From the NCBI RefSeq assembly GCF_024498075.1, contig NZ_JANHOF010000003.1, forward strand, positions 682,001 through 746,000: a stretch of 64,000 nt of DNA. Reading direction: 5' to 3'. Position numbers and translations under genes: made by a program. This document shows, one piece after another, positions 33,611-42,771 of the stretch (position 1 is its first letter; every line of letters starts with the position of its first letter). The notes under the pieces are model-generated. The model did not search any database. It worked only from the letters and a program-made list of their open reading frames with translations, and had not been told where the DNA came from. The DNA is from Paenibacillus mendelii. GTDB taxonomy: Bacteria > Bacillota > Bacilli > Paenibacillales > Paenibacillaceae.

Positions 33611-33673
33611 GAATGATCCTGAAGAAGCGTTAGCGTTCACCTTGTTTAAACAACAGCGATCGTAAGAACATTC
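33611..33673. repeat. Dispersed repeat, copy A, with palindromic core
   Basis: GAATGATCCTGAAGAAGCG...AACAACAGCGATCGTAAGA flanks the 12-bp palindrome TTGTTTAAACAA (33642-33653). The flanks match those of the element at 47322-47426, where the stem is longer and different in sequence. It lies between two convergent genes. Confidence 0.7.
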
Positions 33674-33692
33674 GACTGTGCAGTTCTGCCGC

Positions 33693-34553
33693 CTATACAT
33701 TCTTACGTATCTCGGATGGCGTTACAGCTTTCATTTTCTTAAAGATACGGCCGAAGTAGGTCATGTTGGAGAAACCGACATGGCCTGCGATTTCGGTCAC
33801 GGACAGACTGGTTTCGAGGAGCAGCCGCTCCGCTTCATTAATCCGCAGCAGGTGCAAATATTCGATCAACGTCTTCCCGGTCACTTGTTTGAACACCCGG
33901 CAGAAGTGATTCGGGCTTAGATTCACCATCCGTGCCGCTTCGGTCACGGTGAACGTATCGGCGAATCGATCTCGCAGCACATGAAGCAGTGAAGAGAGGT
34001 CATGTCCCTTGTGAATGCGCGCGGCAGGCTGGTTCACATTCTGGACCGCATACTGCTTGGCATAGCGGAAGAATAAGCCGAACACCCGAAGAAGCTCGGC
34101 TTTCACCAGAAGCTCATAACCTGGAGCCTTCCGTTCAAATTCGGCCAGCAGCCGCTCGAACGATTCATTGATCTGATCCATGAACGGGTCGAGCTTCTTC
34201 ATCACGCTCGGCCACTTCATCCGTTGATTCAAATAAGGCAGGAAGTAATGGAGCTCCGTAATATCCAATCCGTTTCCGCGCACGAGCGCTTCATTAAACA
34301 CAATACAGACAAGCCGGGTGTCCGGCTCTAGACTGGCAGCACCATGCAGCTGCTTCGAATTAACGTAAGCAAGCTCTCCCTGATGAAGCTGCTCGTAACC
34401 CGCATCGATTTGAATACGGGTCTTGCCCGACCTCACGAATATCCATTCCATATGATCATGCCAGTGCAGCGGAAAGCTGCTGACAAAAAAAACATTAATG
34501 GGAAATGTCTGATCGGGAATGAGCGTGTTTTCCTTTAATGGACTAACCGTCAT
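33693..34553 (-). CDS. AraC family transcriptional regulator
   Basis: A 286-residue AraC-type regulator. It has a cupin domain in the first half (HWHDHMEWIFVRSGK near 24-38, with the usual His residues) and a C-terminal double HTH (about 185-285: FTVTEAARMVNLSPNHFCRV, then VTEIAGHVGFSNMTYFGRIF). The ATG at 34553 has GGGGG 7-8 bases ahead; the frame opens 33 bp upstream with TTG. It is divergent from the Gfo/Idh/MocA gene at 34783 and convergent with the esterase operon. Either could be its target; the divergent one is more likely. Confidence 0.88.
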   Translation of the reverse strand: MTVSPLKENTLIPDQTFPINVFFVSSFPLHWHDHMEWIFVRSGKTRIQIDAGYEQLHQGELAYVNSKQLHGAASLEPDTRLVCIVFNEALVRGNGLDITELHYFLPYLNQRMKWPSVMKKLDPFMDQINESFERLLAEFERKAPGYELLVKAELLRVFGLFFRYAKQYAVQNVNQPAARIHKGHDLSSLLHVLRDRFADTFTVTEAARMVNLSPNHFCRVFKQVTGKTLIEYLHLLRINEAERLLLETSLSVTEIAGHVGFSNMTYFGRIFKKMKAVTPSEIRKNV

Positions 34554-34782
34554 CTCTAGACCCCCTGTATCATACAATTCTATCAAGATATTTCAAACAC
34601 ATACGATTGTCAACGTTTTCTTCGGATTAGAATCATAAGATCGTATGAATAAGTCGTAATTTCGTTTCTAGCTTGGCCGGTTTCTATTTTGTACGATAGG
34701 AAGAGTAATGTTGATTAGGCGTGAGCGTTGCAGGCACTTGAGCAGGCTTGTGCCAATCCATGGAAGGGATGGGAGCAGGAGC

Positions 34783-35799
34783 ATGATCAAACATCGCGTT
34801 ATCGTTGCAGGCTGCGGAGGCATGTCGAATGTATGGCTTGACTATGCAGCTCAGCGGGAAAATGTTGAAATCGTCGGGCTTGTTGATATATTCGAGGACA
34901 GCGCGAAGGCGATGGCAGAAAGAAGAGGACTGCAGGTTCCGACGTTTACCGAGCTGCAGACGGCCATCGAAGAGACCAGGGCTGGATTAGTTTTTGACGT
35001 TACGGTTCCAGCAAGTCATAAACAAATCGTAACGACTGCATTGGAAGCGGGCTGCAGTGTCTTCGGGGAGAAGCCGATGGCAGAGTCGCTGGAGGATGCG
35101 CAGGAGATCGTGCGAATCTCACAGCAGACAGGCAATCGTTATGCCGTCATGCAGAACCGCCGTTATTTGAAGCGGATTCGCCCGCTTCGCGACTTTCTGG
35201 CCTCCGGAACGATCGGTACGGTCGGCTCGGTTCATGCGGATTTTTTCATTGGGGCACATTTTGGCGGTTTCCGCGACGTTATGGATAGTCCGCTCATCGT
35301 GGACATGGCGATTCACACATTCGACCAAGCGCGCTTTATTAGCGGTGCTGACCCGGTATCGGTCTATTGTCACGAATACAACCCTCCCGGCTCCTGGTAT
35401 AAAGGGAACGCATCGGCGGTTTGCATCTTTGAAATGAGCGATGGTTCGGTGTTCACCTATCGGGGCTCCTGGTGCGCGGAAGGCATGAATACGACATGGG
35501 AAGCGGACTGGCGGGTAAACGGGAGCCGGGGTTCCGTTCTCTGGGATGGAGCCGGCGAGCCTGTCTGCGAGGTTGTGGACGAGAGTGAGTCACCGGCATT
35601 TATTCGCTCCATGAAGAAGATGAACGTGACGGAGCTGTGGGATGGACGAGAAGGGCATTACGGCTGTCTGGACGAAATGTTTGCCGCGCTTGAATCGGGC
35701 CGGCCGGCAGAGACGGATTGCGCGGATAATATTAAAAGCGTCGCGATGGTCTTCGGCGCGGTGGAAAGCGCGAAGACCGGTCAGAAGGTTTATCTGTAA
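34783..35799 (+). CDS. Gfo/Idh/MocA family oxidoreductase
   Basis: A 338-residue dehydrogenase with Rossmann motif VIVAGCGGMSNVWLD (about 6-20), VFGEKPMAESLEDA (Lys-Pro near 95), QNRRYLKRIRPLRDFL near 123 and the substrate-site segment VDMAIHTFDQARFISG (His near 178). AGGAG precedes the ATG at 34783; the open frame reaches 75 bp further but with no ribosome-binding site. It stands alone between a divergent AraC regulator and a very strong terminator. Like the other oxidoreductases of this family in the window, its substrate is unknown. Confidence 0.87.
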   Translation: MIKHRVIVAGCGGMSNVWLDYAAQRENVEIVGLVDIFEDSAKAMAERRGLQVPTFTELQTAIEETRAGLVFDVTVPASHKQIVTTALEAGCSVFGEKPMAESLEDAQEIVRISQQTGNRYAVMQNRRYLKRIRPLRDFLASGTIGTVGSVHADFFIGAHFGGFRDVMDSPLIVDMAIHTFDQARFISGADPVSVYCHEYNPPGSWYKGNASAVCIFEMSDGSVFTYRGSWCAEGMNTTWEADWRVNGSRGSVLWDGAGEPVCEVVDESESPAFIRSMKKMNVTELWDGREGHYGCLDEMFAALESGRPAETDCADNIKSVAMVFGAVESAKTGQKVYL

Positions 35800-35804
35800 A
35801 ACAA

Positions 35805-35840
35805 AGAGCGCGGACATCGCCTTGGCGATGTCCGCGCTCT
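35805..35840. terminator. Bidirectional terminator between the oxidoreductase and GDPD genes
   Basis: A perfect 17-bp stem, AGAGCGCGGACATCGCC with its complement, around a 2-base loop, between convergent genes. Confidence 0.93.
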
Positions 35841-35860
35841 CTTCGTATACCCTTCTATCG

Positions 35861-36793
35861 TTACAGCCAATCTAAGACCGGGCCAACCATGGGAAGGAGG
35901 AACAGATTCTTCAAGGTAGCCTGCCAGAGGCTTAAACTCTCGGTTGGTTTAATCCGAACCGTATCGAAGTCTGTGTATGTGACCGAATCGGTATAAAATC
36001 CATGAGTGCTTTGCAGCAAATAGTCGTGCATCTTGCTGGTATCATTAATCGTATGAATGTAGGTTATGATGCCGGCCCGTTTCAGCTGTTTCAGAAAACG
36101 CGTCTTGGCAAGCGTCTCCGGCATGGTGACGGCATCGACACGGGGGTTGTCCCGTACGAATGAGAGCACCTGCTTCGGAGTATCGGGCGACATGTACAGC
36201 GTGTAAATATAGGACGGGAATGGGAACAGCGCGTCAACCTGACGGTACATATCCTGATTGTATACCTGAGGAATAATCCTCTGCAGCAGGGAGATATCCT
36301 CCTCGTCCGCCGCTGTGATCATGGTTTGGAACTGCTTCTCGACGAGACTCGGTTCCATGTCCTTCGTATCTGTAATAAAATAGATATCGGGATATTTCTC
36401 CAAGAGACCGAGCAGATCGTTAAAATCGAGAATCTGGTACGCTTTATGCACCTTAAGTGATTTAATTTCAAGCAGCGTTAGCGGCTTTCCATCTAACCCC
36501 TCAGGCGGCGCTTCCTGCTCAAACCGTTTGTACAGATAAGGCTGCCAGTCGTGACGGGAAACTAAATAGTTATCGGACGTAAGCTGCAGGTCTACTTCGA
36601 ATAAACGGTGGCCCTTCTTGTAATTGTGCTCAAAAGCTTCCAGAGTATTCGTATACGTATGAGAATCGATCTCTCCCAGCCCATGCGCGACGAGCTTATA
36701 ATTCGTCCATTCCGGGGCAGGATCACGATTCTTTGCAGCATCTACGGATACCGTGAACAGTAAGGTTATGGCCAAAAAAAACTTTGCAAGCAT
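35861..36793 (-). CDS. Exported glycerophosphodiester phosphodiesterase-like protein
   Basis: A 310-residue protein with an N-terminal signal peptide (hydrophobic core LAKFFLAITLLFTVSVDA) and a GDPD/PI-PLC-like TIM barrel. Active-site features are VAHGLGEIDS (near residue 35), the NTLEAFEHNYKKGH helix, FEVDLQLTSD with metal-binding Glu/Asp near 68-70, and the His of SRHDW near 81. Canonical GDPDs have HRG at the first motif; HGLG here places it in a divergent clade. It would hydrolyse glycerophosphodiesters or phospho-linked wall material outside the cell. GGAGG 8 bases before the ATG supports the start. Confidence 0.82.
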   Translation of the reverse strand: MLAKFFLAITLLFTVSVDAAKNRDPAPEWTNYKLVAHGLGEIDSHTYTNTLEAFEHNYKKGHRLFEVDLQLTSDNYLVSRHDWQPYLYKRFEQEAPPEGLDGKPLTLLEIKSLKVHKAYQILDFNDLLGLLEKYPDIYFITDTKDMEPSLVEKQFQTMITAADEEDISLLQRIIPQVYNQDMYRQVDALFPFPSYIYTLYMSPDTPKQVLSFVRDNPRVDAVTMPETLAKTRFLKQLKRAGIITYIHTINDTSKMHDYLLQSTHGFYTDSVTYTDFDTVRIKPTESLSLWQATLKNLFLLPMVGPVLDWL

Positions 36794-36950
36794 AATGGAT
36801 TCCTCCAGCAGTATTCAGGTATTGCTTCCTCTACCTGCCAGGCAAGTGAAGCTCTCTTCTCTATTACCCTCTTTATATGATAATCTACTAGTATAGTTAC
36901 TCTCTATGATAATCTAATCGTATGAAAAAATGGAAGTAGGAGATGACAAA

Positions 36951-37943
36951 TTGGGACAATTTTCTGCTTATGAAGGTACATATCAGGGTGAGAAAGCCAT
37001 TTGGTTAACAGCTGGAGCCTATGAAGCGGCAATTCTGCCGGAAATTGGAGGGAATCTGATCGCATTCCGCGATGTGGAGAAGGGGTATCGTTTTCTCCAT
37101 GAACCAACGGAAGAGGAGATGCCTTCCTTCAAAGCAAGGCCGATCATTCATGGCATTCCGGTGCTGTTTCCTCCAAACCGCTACGAGGACGGAAAATTTC
37201 CATGGAACGGGAAGACCTATCAGTTTCCGGTTAACGAGGCGGAAAGGGGCAACCATATCCATGGATTCGTCTCCGATACGCCATGGGAAGTAGAGGAGTT
37301 CGGCCGCACGGACACAGGGAGCTACGTTACGGTCGCTCTGACTGTGAATGAAGAGCACGCGGTGTACGCACACCTGCCTCATCTATTCACCCTCAGACTT
37401 CGCTATACCCTAAGTGCTGACGGCTTGTCCCAGCACGTATTTGTCCGCAACAACGGGAAGGACGCGATGCCTTGCCTGCTGGCATTCCATACCTCGGTTA
37501 ATGCGCCGTTCGCGGCTGACGGATCGGCGAAGGATTACCGCGTCAAGCTGACGATCGGGCAGCGCTGGGAGATGAGCGAGCGCATGCTTCCTACAGGCAA
37601 GCATCAGCCGCTTACGGCGGACGAGCTTCAGCTGCAGGGAGAAGGCGTCTATCCTTTCTTCGAAGAGATGGACAATCATTACACGGCTGTTGCTCAGAAC
37701 GGCCGCAACCGGATGGAGCTGACCGATACCAAGCTGGACATCACGCTCGTATATGATGTGGGAACCTCGTATAAACAGTGGATGATCTGGAATAATTTCG
37801 CGACGGAGGGTTTCTTCTGTCCGGAGCCGCAAATCAATCTGGTGAATGCCCCGAATATCGATCTGCCGGCTGAAGAAGCCGGTTTGTTCAGCCTTGCGCC
37901 GGGCGAGATTTGGGAAGAGGCAGCCCGCTTCTACGTGAAATAA
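36951..37943 (+). CDS. Aldose 1-epimerase (galactose mutarotase-like)
   Basis: A 330-residue galactose-mutarotase-fold protein. GNLIAFRDVEKGYRFLHEP near 32-50, GIPVLFPPNRYEDGKF near 70-86, and the catalytic-site GNHIHGFV (His near 102-104) match the Aldose_epim/YihR-like family. The acidic catalytic residue is probably in the late FCPEPQINLVNAP segment near 290. It interconverts alpha and beta anomers of sugars or phosphorylated sugars. A TTG start at 36951 is chosen because GTAGGAG lies 9 bases ahead; the ATG at 36930 has no ribosome-binding site. It is divergent from the GDPD gene. Confidence 0.83.
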   Translation: MGQFSAYEGTYQGEKAIWLTAGAYEAAILPEIGGNLIAFRDVEKGYRFLHEPTEEEMPSFKARPIIHGIPVLFPPNRYEDGKFPWNGKTYQFPVNEAERGNHIHGFVSDTPWEVEEFGRTDTGSYVTVALTVNEEHAVYAHLPHLFTLRLRYTLSADGLSQHVFVRNNGKDAMPCLLAFHTSVNAPFAADGSAKDYRVKLTIGQRWEMSERMLPTGKHQPLTADELQLQGEGVYPFFEEMDNHYTAVAQNGRNRMELTDTKLDITLVYDVGTSYKQWMIWNNFATEGFFCPEPQINLVNAPNIDLPAEEAGLFSLAPGEIWEEAARFYVK

Positions 37944-37967
37944 GAATAGGATTGCGCAGTAAGCCTA

Positions 37968-37996
37968 GGACCTCTGACGGCGAACGTCAGAGGTCC
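37968..37996 (+). terminator. Intrinsic terminator after the aldose epimerase gene
   Basis: GGACCTCTGACG pairs perfectly with CGTCAGAGGTCC around GCGAA. Confidence 0.85.
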
Positions 37997-38193
37997 CTTC
38001 ATTAAATTTATAGAATCGGAAATAGGTTTAAAGAATCAGTAAGAGCTGTAATTGAAATGAAAGAAAAATGTAGAAATTTGGTTTAATAATTATCTGAAAA
38101 ATTTTATAATGTAGAAAACACAGTTTATTCCTAGTTCATTGCGGGAAGGAGCGGGAATAAAGGCTTTTAGAGGGAAAGTGAGGACAAACCGGT

Positions 38194-40404
38194 ATGACAC
38201 CAGAAGAAAAGCCCAGCTATATAACCGAGTCACATGAGCTGTGTAGGAGAAATAATATCATAGCGGATGTCATGCCCATGTTTAATCAATTCTCCCGCGC
38301 GGAGCTCGAATCCAAGCTGGCCAAGTACGACGAGGTGCTGGCCGTTACACAGTATTTTATGGACAAGCTGTTAGAATCCATTCCAGAACGGATGCCTTTG
38401 CTGGTAGCCGTGTGCGATCACGAAGCGACCATCCTGCAGATCGCGGGAGACGAGAGCATCAAGAGCATGATGGACGAGGTGGGCTTTAAAGTCGGGGTAG
38501 GTTTTTCGGAGGAGATTACCGGGACGAATGTCGTCAGCTTGTCGCTGCGTCACCGTACCCCCATACAACTGATTGGCGCAGATCACTTTCATACTATTTT
38601 TCACGGCTCCACTTGTTATGCCGTACCGTTCAAGTATTCGGAGGATGACCGGATGATCGGATCGATTGCCATCATGACGACGGTGAACCTGCATAATCCG
38701 CTGTTCATCTGCATGCTGCAGACGACGGTGGATTCGATTGAGCGAGAACTCATGCTGCGGAGGCAGAATAAACAGCTGCACATTCTGAATCAAATTATTA
38801 TGGAAACGAAGAAGAATGCAGCTATTCTTACGGACAAGGACGGCTTCATTACCGAGCTGAACGGTTCCGCAGCCGCGAATTTCGATCTTAGACGCGTGGA
38901 ATTGATCGGGCAGTCCGCGTTTCAGCTCCCTTACCTGGGATACTACTTCCAAGAAGTATTGCGTTCTGGCATGCGTTATGAAGATGTAGAGGTGTGCCTC
39001 GAGGACTACAATTTAGTAGGACTGTTCGATGCCAATCCCATTGTGGACGAGAGCGGATATGTCATCGGGGCCTATGGTCAATTCCGGGACATAACCGAGC
39101 GATACGAGGCGGAAGCCAAAATCAACTACATGGCGTATCATGACGAGCTGACATCGCTTCCGAACAGACGGATGTTCATCCATTCGGCGCAAGTCGAGAT
39201 GGGCCGCCACGATCGCGCCGCTGACGACCAGCTGGCCATCGTATTCTTGGATATGGACCGATTCAAGCTCGTGAACGATTCGCTGGGACATACGGAGGGC
39301 GACCGTTTGCTGAAGCAGGTGGCCGTCCGGCTGAAATCCTCGATCAGGGAGCAAGATGTCGTGGCTCGAATGGGCGGCGATGAGTTCATGTTTTTGCTTA
39401 AGGGAATACAGGGCGAGGAAGAAATCATCGACATGGTGGATGGTATTCTGAAGTCATTCGAGAGGCCGTTCATCGTAGGCGGGAGCGATTTTCACGTGTC
39501 GGCCAGCCTTGGAATCGCGGTGTATCCGAAGCATGGCGAAGATATCGAAACGTTGATGATTCATGCCGACAGCGCCATGTATCAGGCCAAGTCGAGCGGC
39601 AAGAACAAATTTACCTTTTTCCACCCGCATATGCGGAATTTGACGAATGAACAGCTCGCACTCGAGACGGCCATGCGCAAGGCGCTTGCCTTAAATCAGT
39701 TCACGCTCCATTACCAGCCGCAGATTCAAATACGGACCGGGAAGCTGATCGGGATCGAAGCACTGCTTCGTTGGAACCACCCGACGATGGGAGCGATACC
39801 GCCTAGCCGGTTTATACCGGTGGCAGAGGAGACAGGGCTTATTCTCCCTCTGGGCGAATGGGTGCTTGCGGAAGCATGCCGCCAGAACAAAGCCTGGCAG
39901 GACGCCGGTCATCCGCCTATCCGTGTATCTATCAATCTATCGGCCGTCCAATTCGAGAAGAAAGATATGATTGATGCGATTCACAGCATACTGAAGGAGA
40001 CGAAGCTGGATCCGAAATATCTGGAGCTGGAAATTACCGAGACGATGACGATGGACGTTTCCAAGACTGTGGAGACATTGAAGCAGCTGAGAGAACTCGG
40101 TGTCCAGATCGCAATGGATGACTTCGGCACCGGATACAGCTCGCTTAATCATCTCAAACGCTTTGGGCTGCATCGGCTCAAAATCGATCAGTCGTTCGTG
40201 CGCGATATTATGACGGACAGCAATGATGCAGATATCGTAGGATCTATTATCTTGATGGCCCATCGTCTCGGACTGCTCGTTATTGCTGAAGGGGTCGAGA
40301 ATAAGGAGCAGTTCGAATTTTTGCAGGCGCATGAATGCGACGAGGTACAGGGCTTCTATTTCAGCAAACCGCTGCCGCCTGAAGAAGTGGTACGGATGTT
40401 CTGA
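38194..40404 (+). CDS. GAF-PAS-GGDEF-EAL cyclic di-GMP signalling protein
   Basis: A 736-residue protein without membrane segments. The order is an N-terminal GAF-like region (about 40-195), PAS (about 205-310), GGDEF (about 320-480) and EAL (about 490-736). The GGDEF motif is intact (MGGDEF), with an RxxD inhibitory site five residues upstream (REQD). The EAL motif is intact (EALLRW), and ETMTMD and DDFGTGYSSL carry the metal ligands. Both synthesis and hydrolysis of c-di-GMP are therefore possible. The N-terminal region (GTNVVSLSLRHRTPIQLIGA, then FHTIFHGSTCYAVPF) resembles the GAF domain of AcoR-type activators, which sense acetoin-like metabolites. It is followed 64 bp later by an acetolactate-synthase-like gene. 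Confidence 0.92.
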   Translation: MTPEEKPSYITESHELCRRNNIIADVMPMFNQFSRAELESKLAKYDEVLAVTQYFMDKLLESIPERMPLLVAVCDHEATILQIAGDESIKSMMDEVGFKVGVGFSEEITGTNVVSLSLRHRTPIQLIGADHFHTIFHGSTCYAVPFKYSEDDRMIGSIAIMTTVNLHNPLFICMLQTTVDSIERELMLRRQNKQLHILNQIIMETKKNAAILTDKDGFITELNGSAAANFDLRRVELIGQSAFQLPYLGYYFQEVLRSGMRYEDVEVCLEDYNLVGLFDANPIVDESGYVIGAYGQFRDITERYEAEAKINYMAYHDELTSLPNRRMFIHSAQVEMGRHDRAADDQLAIVFLDMDRFKLVNDSLGHTEGDRLLKQVAVRLKSSIREQDVVARMGGDEFMFLLKGIQGEEEIIDMVDGILKSFERPFIVGGSDFHVSASLGIAVYPKHGEDIETLMIHADSAMYQAKSSGKNKFTFFHPHMRNLTNEQLALETAMRKALALNQFTLHYQPQIQIRTGKLIGIEALLRWNHPTMGAIPPSRFIPVAEETGLILPLGEWVLAEACRQNKAWQDAGHPPIRVSINLSAVQFEKKDMIDAIHSILKETKLDPKYLELEITETMTMDVSKTVETLKQLRELGVQIAMDDFGTGYSSLNHLKRFGLHRLKIDQSFVRDIMTDSNDADIVGSIILMAHRLGLLVIAEGVENKEQFEFLQAHECDEVQGFYFSKPLPPEEVVRMF

Positions 40405-40468
40405 ATCACAGGCTGGCCAAGCACAATGAAAGGAAATGCGATTCTTAAAACAGAGAGGAGTTGTCCCC

Positions 40469-42097
40469 GTGGAGAGTGTCGCAGCTTTATTGGCAAAGCA
40501 TTTTAAGAAATGGAATATATCACACATGTTCGGCGTTCCCGGAAAAGCGATTCTGCCGATCATCCAAGCGGCTGATCAGGTAGGCATCCAATTTGTATTA
40601 AGCAGCCACGAAGGCGCGGCCGGCTTCGAAGCGGCTGGCTACGCATGGGGGAGGCAGACCCTTGGGGTATGTCTGGGCACCTCGGGTCCGGGGGGGACCA
40701 ATCTGGTGACAGCAGCAGCGCAGGCCAAAGCTTCGAACATGCCGGTTCTGATCATAACAGGCCATCCGACGATGAAAGGGACGGGGGTCGGACTTGGCCA
40801 GGACGCGTCGCCCTTCGGTACGGACATTGTGAAGGTGCTTGAGCCCGTCACCAAATTCAGTATGCGGCTGGAACGCGGGGATCTGCTGGAGATTTATTTG
40901 AAGCATGCGCTGGATCACGCTTTTATCGGGGTTAAAGGTCCGGTACACCTCTCCATACCGTTCGATGTATTCATGGAACGCATCCCGCCATTCGACCTCG
41001 ATATTCCGCAGGTCCCGCTTACGAGCTCGGATAATTTGGATAAGGTCATCGCAGCAATCAAGGCGGCAGAGAGACCGGTCATACTGGCGGGTAAAGGCGT
41101 GCACAGCGCCCAAGCTTATGCCGAGCTGCAGGAGGTGGCCGAGCGCTGGGATATTCCGGTCATGACGACCACCAGTGCCAAAGGCACATTCCCGACCGGG
41201 CATCGGCTGTCGCTTGGAGGTCTCGGTCTCGGCGGAACGCCCCATGCCGATCAATACCTGGAGGATGGCGTTGATCTGATGCTGGTGCTGGGCACCAAGC
41301 TAAGTGACATGACACTGTCGGGCTTCAACATGCAGACTATGCTCCCGGCCGAGGTCATACAGTTCGATTATGATCCGATGTTCGTCGGCAAGGCCTTCCC
41401 TTGTCCAACTGTGTCGGTGCTGGGCGATATTAAAGCCAATTTGAGGGGGATGCTTAACCGGCCGGCGGAGGAGCTGTCGGATGAGCATGTGCCGCTATCC
41501 GTGCGCGTTCCTTACATTGCCCCATCCGATTCACAAGGGCCTCTTATCGCAACGGGTGATGCCATTCGCGCGCTGCAGGCAGAGCTGCCCAGAGAAGCCG
41601 TGCTGTTCGGAGACTGCGGCAGTCATACGTTCTATGCCATCCGTGATTATACGATTCACGAAGCAGGCACCTTTATCTTCGATAGTCTGTTTGGAGCCAT
41701 GGGCCATGCGATCGGATATTCGGTGGGAGCGAAGCTGGCTAGGCCAGATTTGCCCATTGTGTGCTTGACCGGCGACGGCTGCATGCTCATGCACGGTACC
41801 GAAATCTCCACGGCCGTCAATTATGATGCGCCGCTAATCTTCGTAGTCATCAACAATGGGCGCCTGGATATGGTGGAGAAAGGGATGGTGAAGTATCTGG
41901 GGAAGGCGATCGGAGCAGTCTACAACAAGCCGATTGACGCCGCCATGTTCGGGGAAGCGCTTGGCGCCCGCGGATACCGTTGTTATACAGTCGAGGATAT
42001 TCGGCATGCGGTGAAGGAAGCGTTAACCAGCTCTTATCCGTCTGTAATCGATATTATTGTAGATCCGTTTGAGACGCCTCCGACCATGAAACGATAA
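40469..42097 (+). CDS. Thiamine-diphosphate-dependent enzyme, acetolactate synthase large-subunit-like
   Basis: A 542-residue ThDP enzyme with the usual three domains: Pyr (about 1-165, with the catalytic Glu in SSHEGAAGFEAAGY near 46), central (about 185-320) and PP (about 360-540). The PP domain carries the ThDP/Mg motif GDGCMLMHG...INNG near 435-465. The GTG start at 40469 has AGAGGAG 8 bases ahead. Relatives include acetolactate synthase, glyoxylate carboligase and benzoylformate decarboxylase. There is no small regulatory subunit, so it is probably a catabolic or specialised ligase/decarboxylase. A CMD-family gene follows, likely cotranscribed. Confidence 0.85.
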   Translation: MESVAALLAKHFKKWNISHMFGVPGKAILPIIQAADQVGIQFVLSSHEGAAGFEAAGYAWGRQTLGVCLGTSGPGGTNLVTAAAQAKASNMPVLIITGHPTMKGTGVGLGQDASPFGTDIVKVLEPVTKFSMRLERGDLLEIYLKHALDHAFIGVKGPVHLSIPFDVFMERIPPFDLDIPQVPLTSSDNLDKVIAAIKAAERPVILAGKGVHSAQAYAELQEVAERWDIPVMTTTSAKGTFPTGHRLSLGGLGLGGTPHADQYLEDGVDLMLVLGTKLSDMTLSGFNMQTMLPAEVIQFDYDPMFVGKAFPCPTVSVLGDIKANLRGMLNRPAEELSDEHVPLSVRVPYIAPSDSQGPLIATGDAIRALQAELPREAVLFGDCGSHTFYAIRDYTIHEAGTFIFDSLFGAMGHAIGYSVGAKLARPDLPIVCLTGDGCMLMHGTEISTAVNYDAPLIFVVINNGRLDMVEKGMVKYLGKAIGAVYNKPIDAAMFGEALGARGYRCYTVEDIRHAVKEALTSSYPSVIDIIVDPFETPPTMKR

Positions 42098-42172
42098 GCT
42101 GATGCTTTCGAAGCGAGTTTTGTTTCCTCCGCTCCTTGGGAACCGAGTGACATCCACAATACTTTTAGGAGG
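42098..42172 (+). repeat. Degenerate single copy of the 68-bp repeat, ending in the Shine-Dalgarno
   Basis: It contains GCTTTCGAAGC, GAGTTTTG, a decayed CGCTCC...GGAACC stem and the ending CAATACTTTTAGGAGG, which provides the ribosome-binding site of the CMD gene at 42184. It matches the elements at 6284 and 60670. Confidence 0.75.
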
Positions 42173-42183
42173 GTGATATCCAT

Positions 42184-42585
42184 ATGCATGAGAAGGAAGA
42201 AAGTCAAATGCAGGCCTACCGCCACCGCAAAGGGCTTGAAGTATTGGATGATATGATGGGTGCGCAGGGACAGGCTGCTTATGAGCAGATGAAGCAGCTT
42301 CATCCGGATTTTGCCGAAATCTTAATTGGCCTGTTCGGTGACTTCTACTCCCGTCCCGTACTGGACAAGAAACAGAAGGCGCTGGTGACCCTGACGACAC
42401 TTATTACGCAGATTGCCCTTCCGCAGCTTAGGCTGCATACGCGGACCGCGTTGAATGCAGGGCTTACGGAGAGAGAAATAACGGAAGCGGCCATTCAGTG
42501 CATCCCATATGTTGGGTTTCCAGCGGTCACGAATGCGATGCAGGCCATTCAGGAAGTACTGCAATCCGGCCCGACCAACGAATAA
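42184..42585 (+). CDS. Carboxymuconolactone decarboxylase (CMD) family protein
   Basis: A 133-residue CMD-domain protein (AhpD/PcaC-like fold). It has the family helices GDFYSRPVLDKKQKALVTL and HTRTALNAGLTEREITEAA, ending with YVGFPAVTNAMQAI. It lacks the CxxC of AhpD peroxidases (the region reads LRLHTRTAL), so a redox role is unlikely and it fits the PcaC-like branch. It lies 86 bp after the ThDP enzyme, separated only by the repeat-derived leader, and the two probably act on the same keto-acid or lactone. The function is not proven. Confidence 0.85.
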   Translation: MHEKEESQMQAYRHRKGLEVLDDMMGAQGQAAYEQMKQLHPDFAEILIGLFGDFYSRPVLDKKQKALVTLTTLITQIALPQLRLHTRTALNAGLTEREITEAAIQCIPYVGFPAVTNAMQAIQEVLQSGPTNE

Positions 42586-42603
42586 TACGGTAATTGACAG
42601 CGT

Positions 42604-42660
42604 ACCCCTTAGATGACGGCGGAATTTCTGGTATCCGATGTCGCTTCTAAGGGGTTGTTT
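42604..42660 (+). terminator. Likely terminator after the CMD gene
   Basis: ACCCCTTAGA (42604-42613) and TCTAAGGGGT (42646-42655) form a 10-bp stem around a 32-base loop, followed by TGTTT. Confidence 0.6.
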
Positions 42661-42771
42661 ATGTGCAGCAATGGGTCTAAGCTGTTAATGAGATGGTAAT
42701 AAAACGGTTACAGAGTATGAATAAGCATGTGAACTATACTCTGAATGTCAGAAACGGGAAGTGATTGTGCC

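Noticed and set aside
33693-34553. Insertion-sequence or phage origin for the repeat-rich intergenic regions
   Set aside because: No transposase, integrase, terminal repeats with target duplications, or phage genes were found in the window.
38078-38110. Promoter for the GGDEF-EAL gene using TATAAT at 38105
   Set aside because: The only -35-like sequence (TTGGTT) is 21 bases away, so no promoter is called with confidence.
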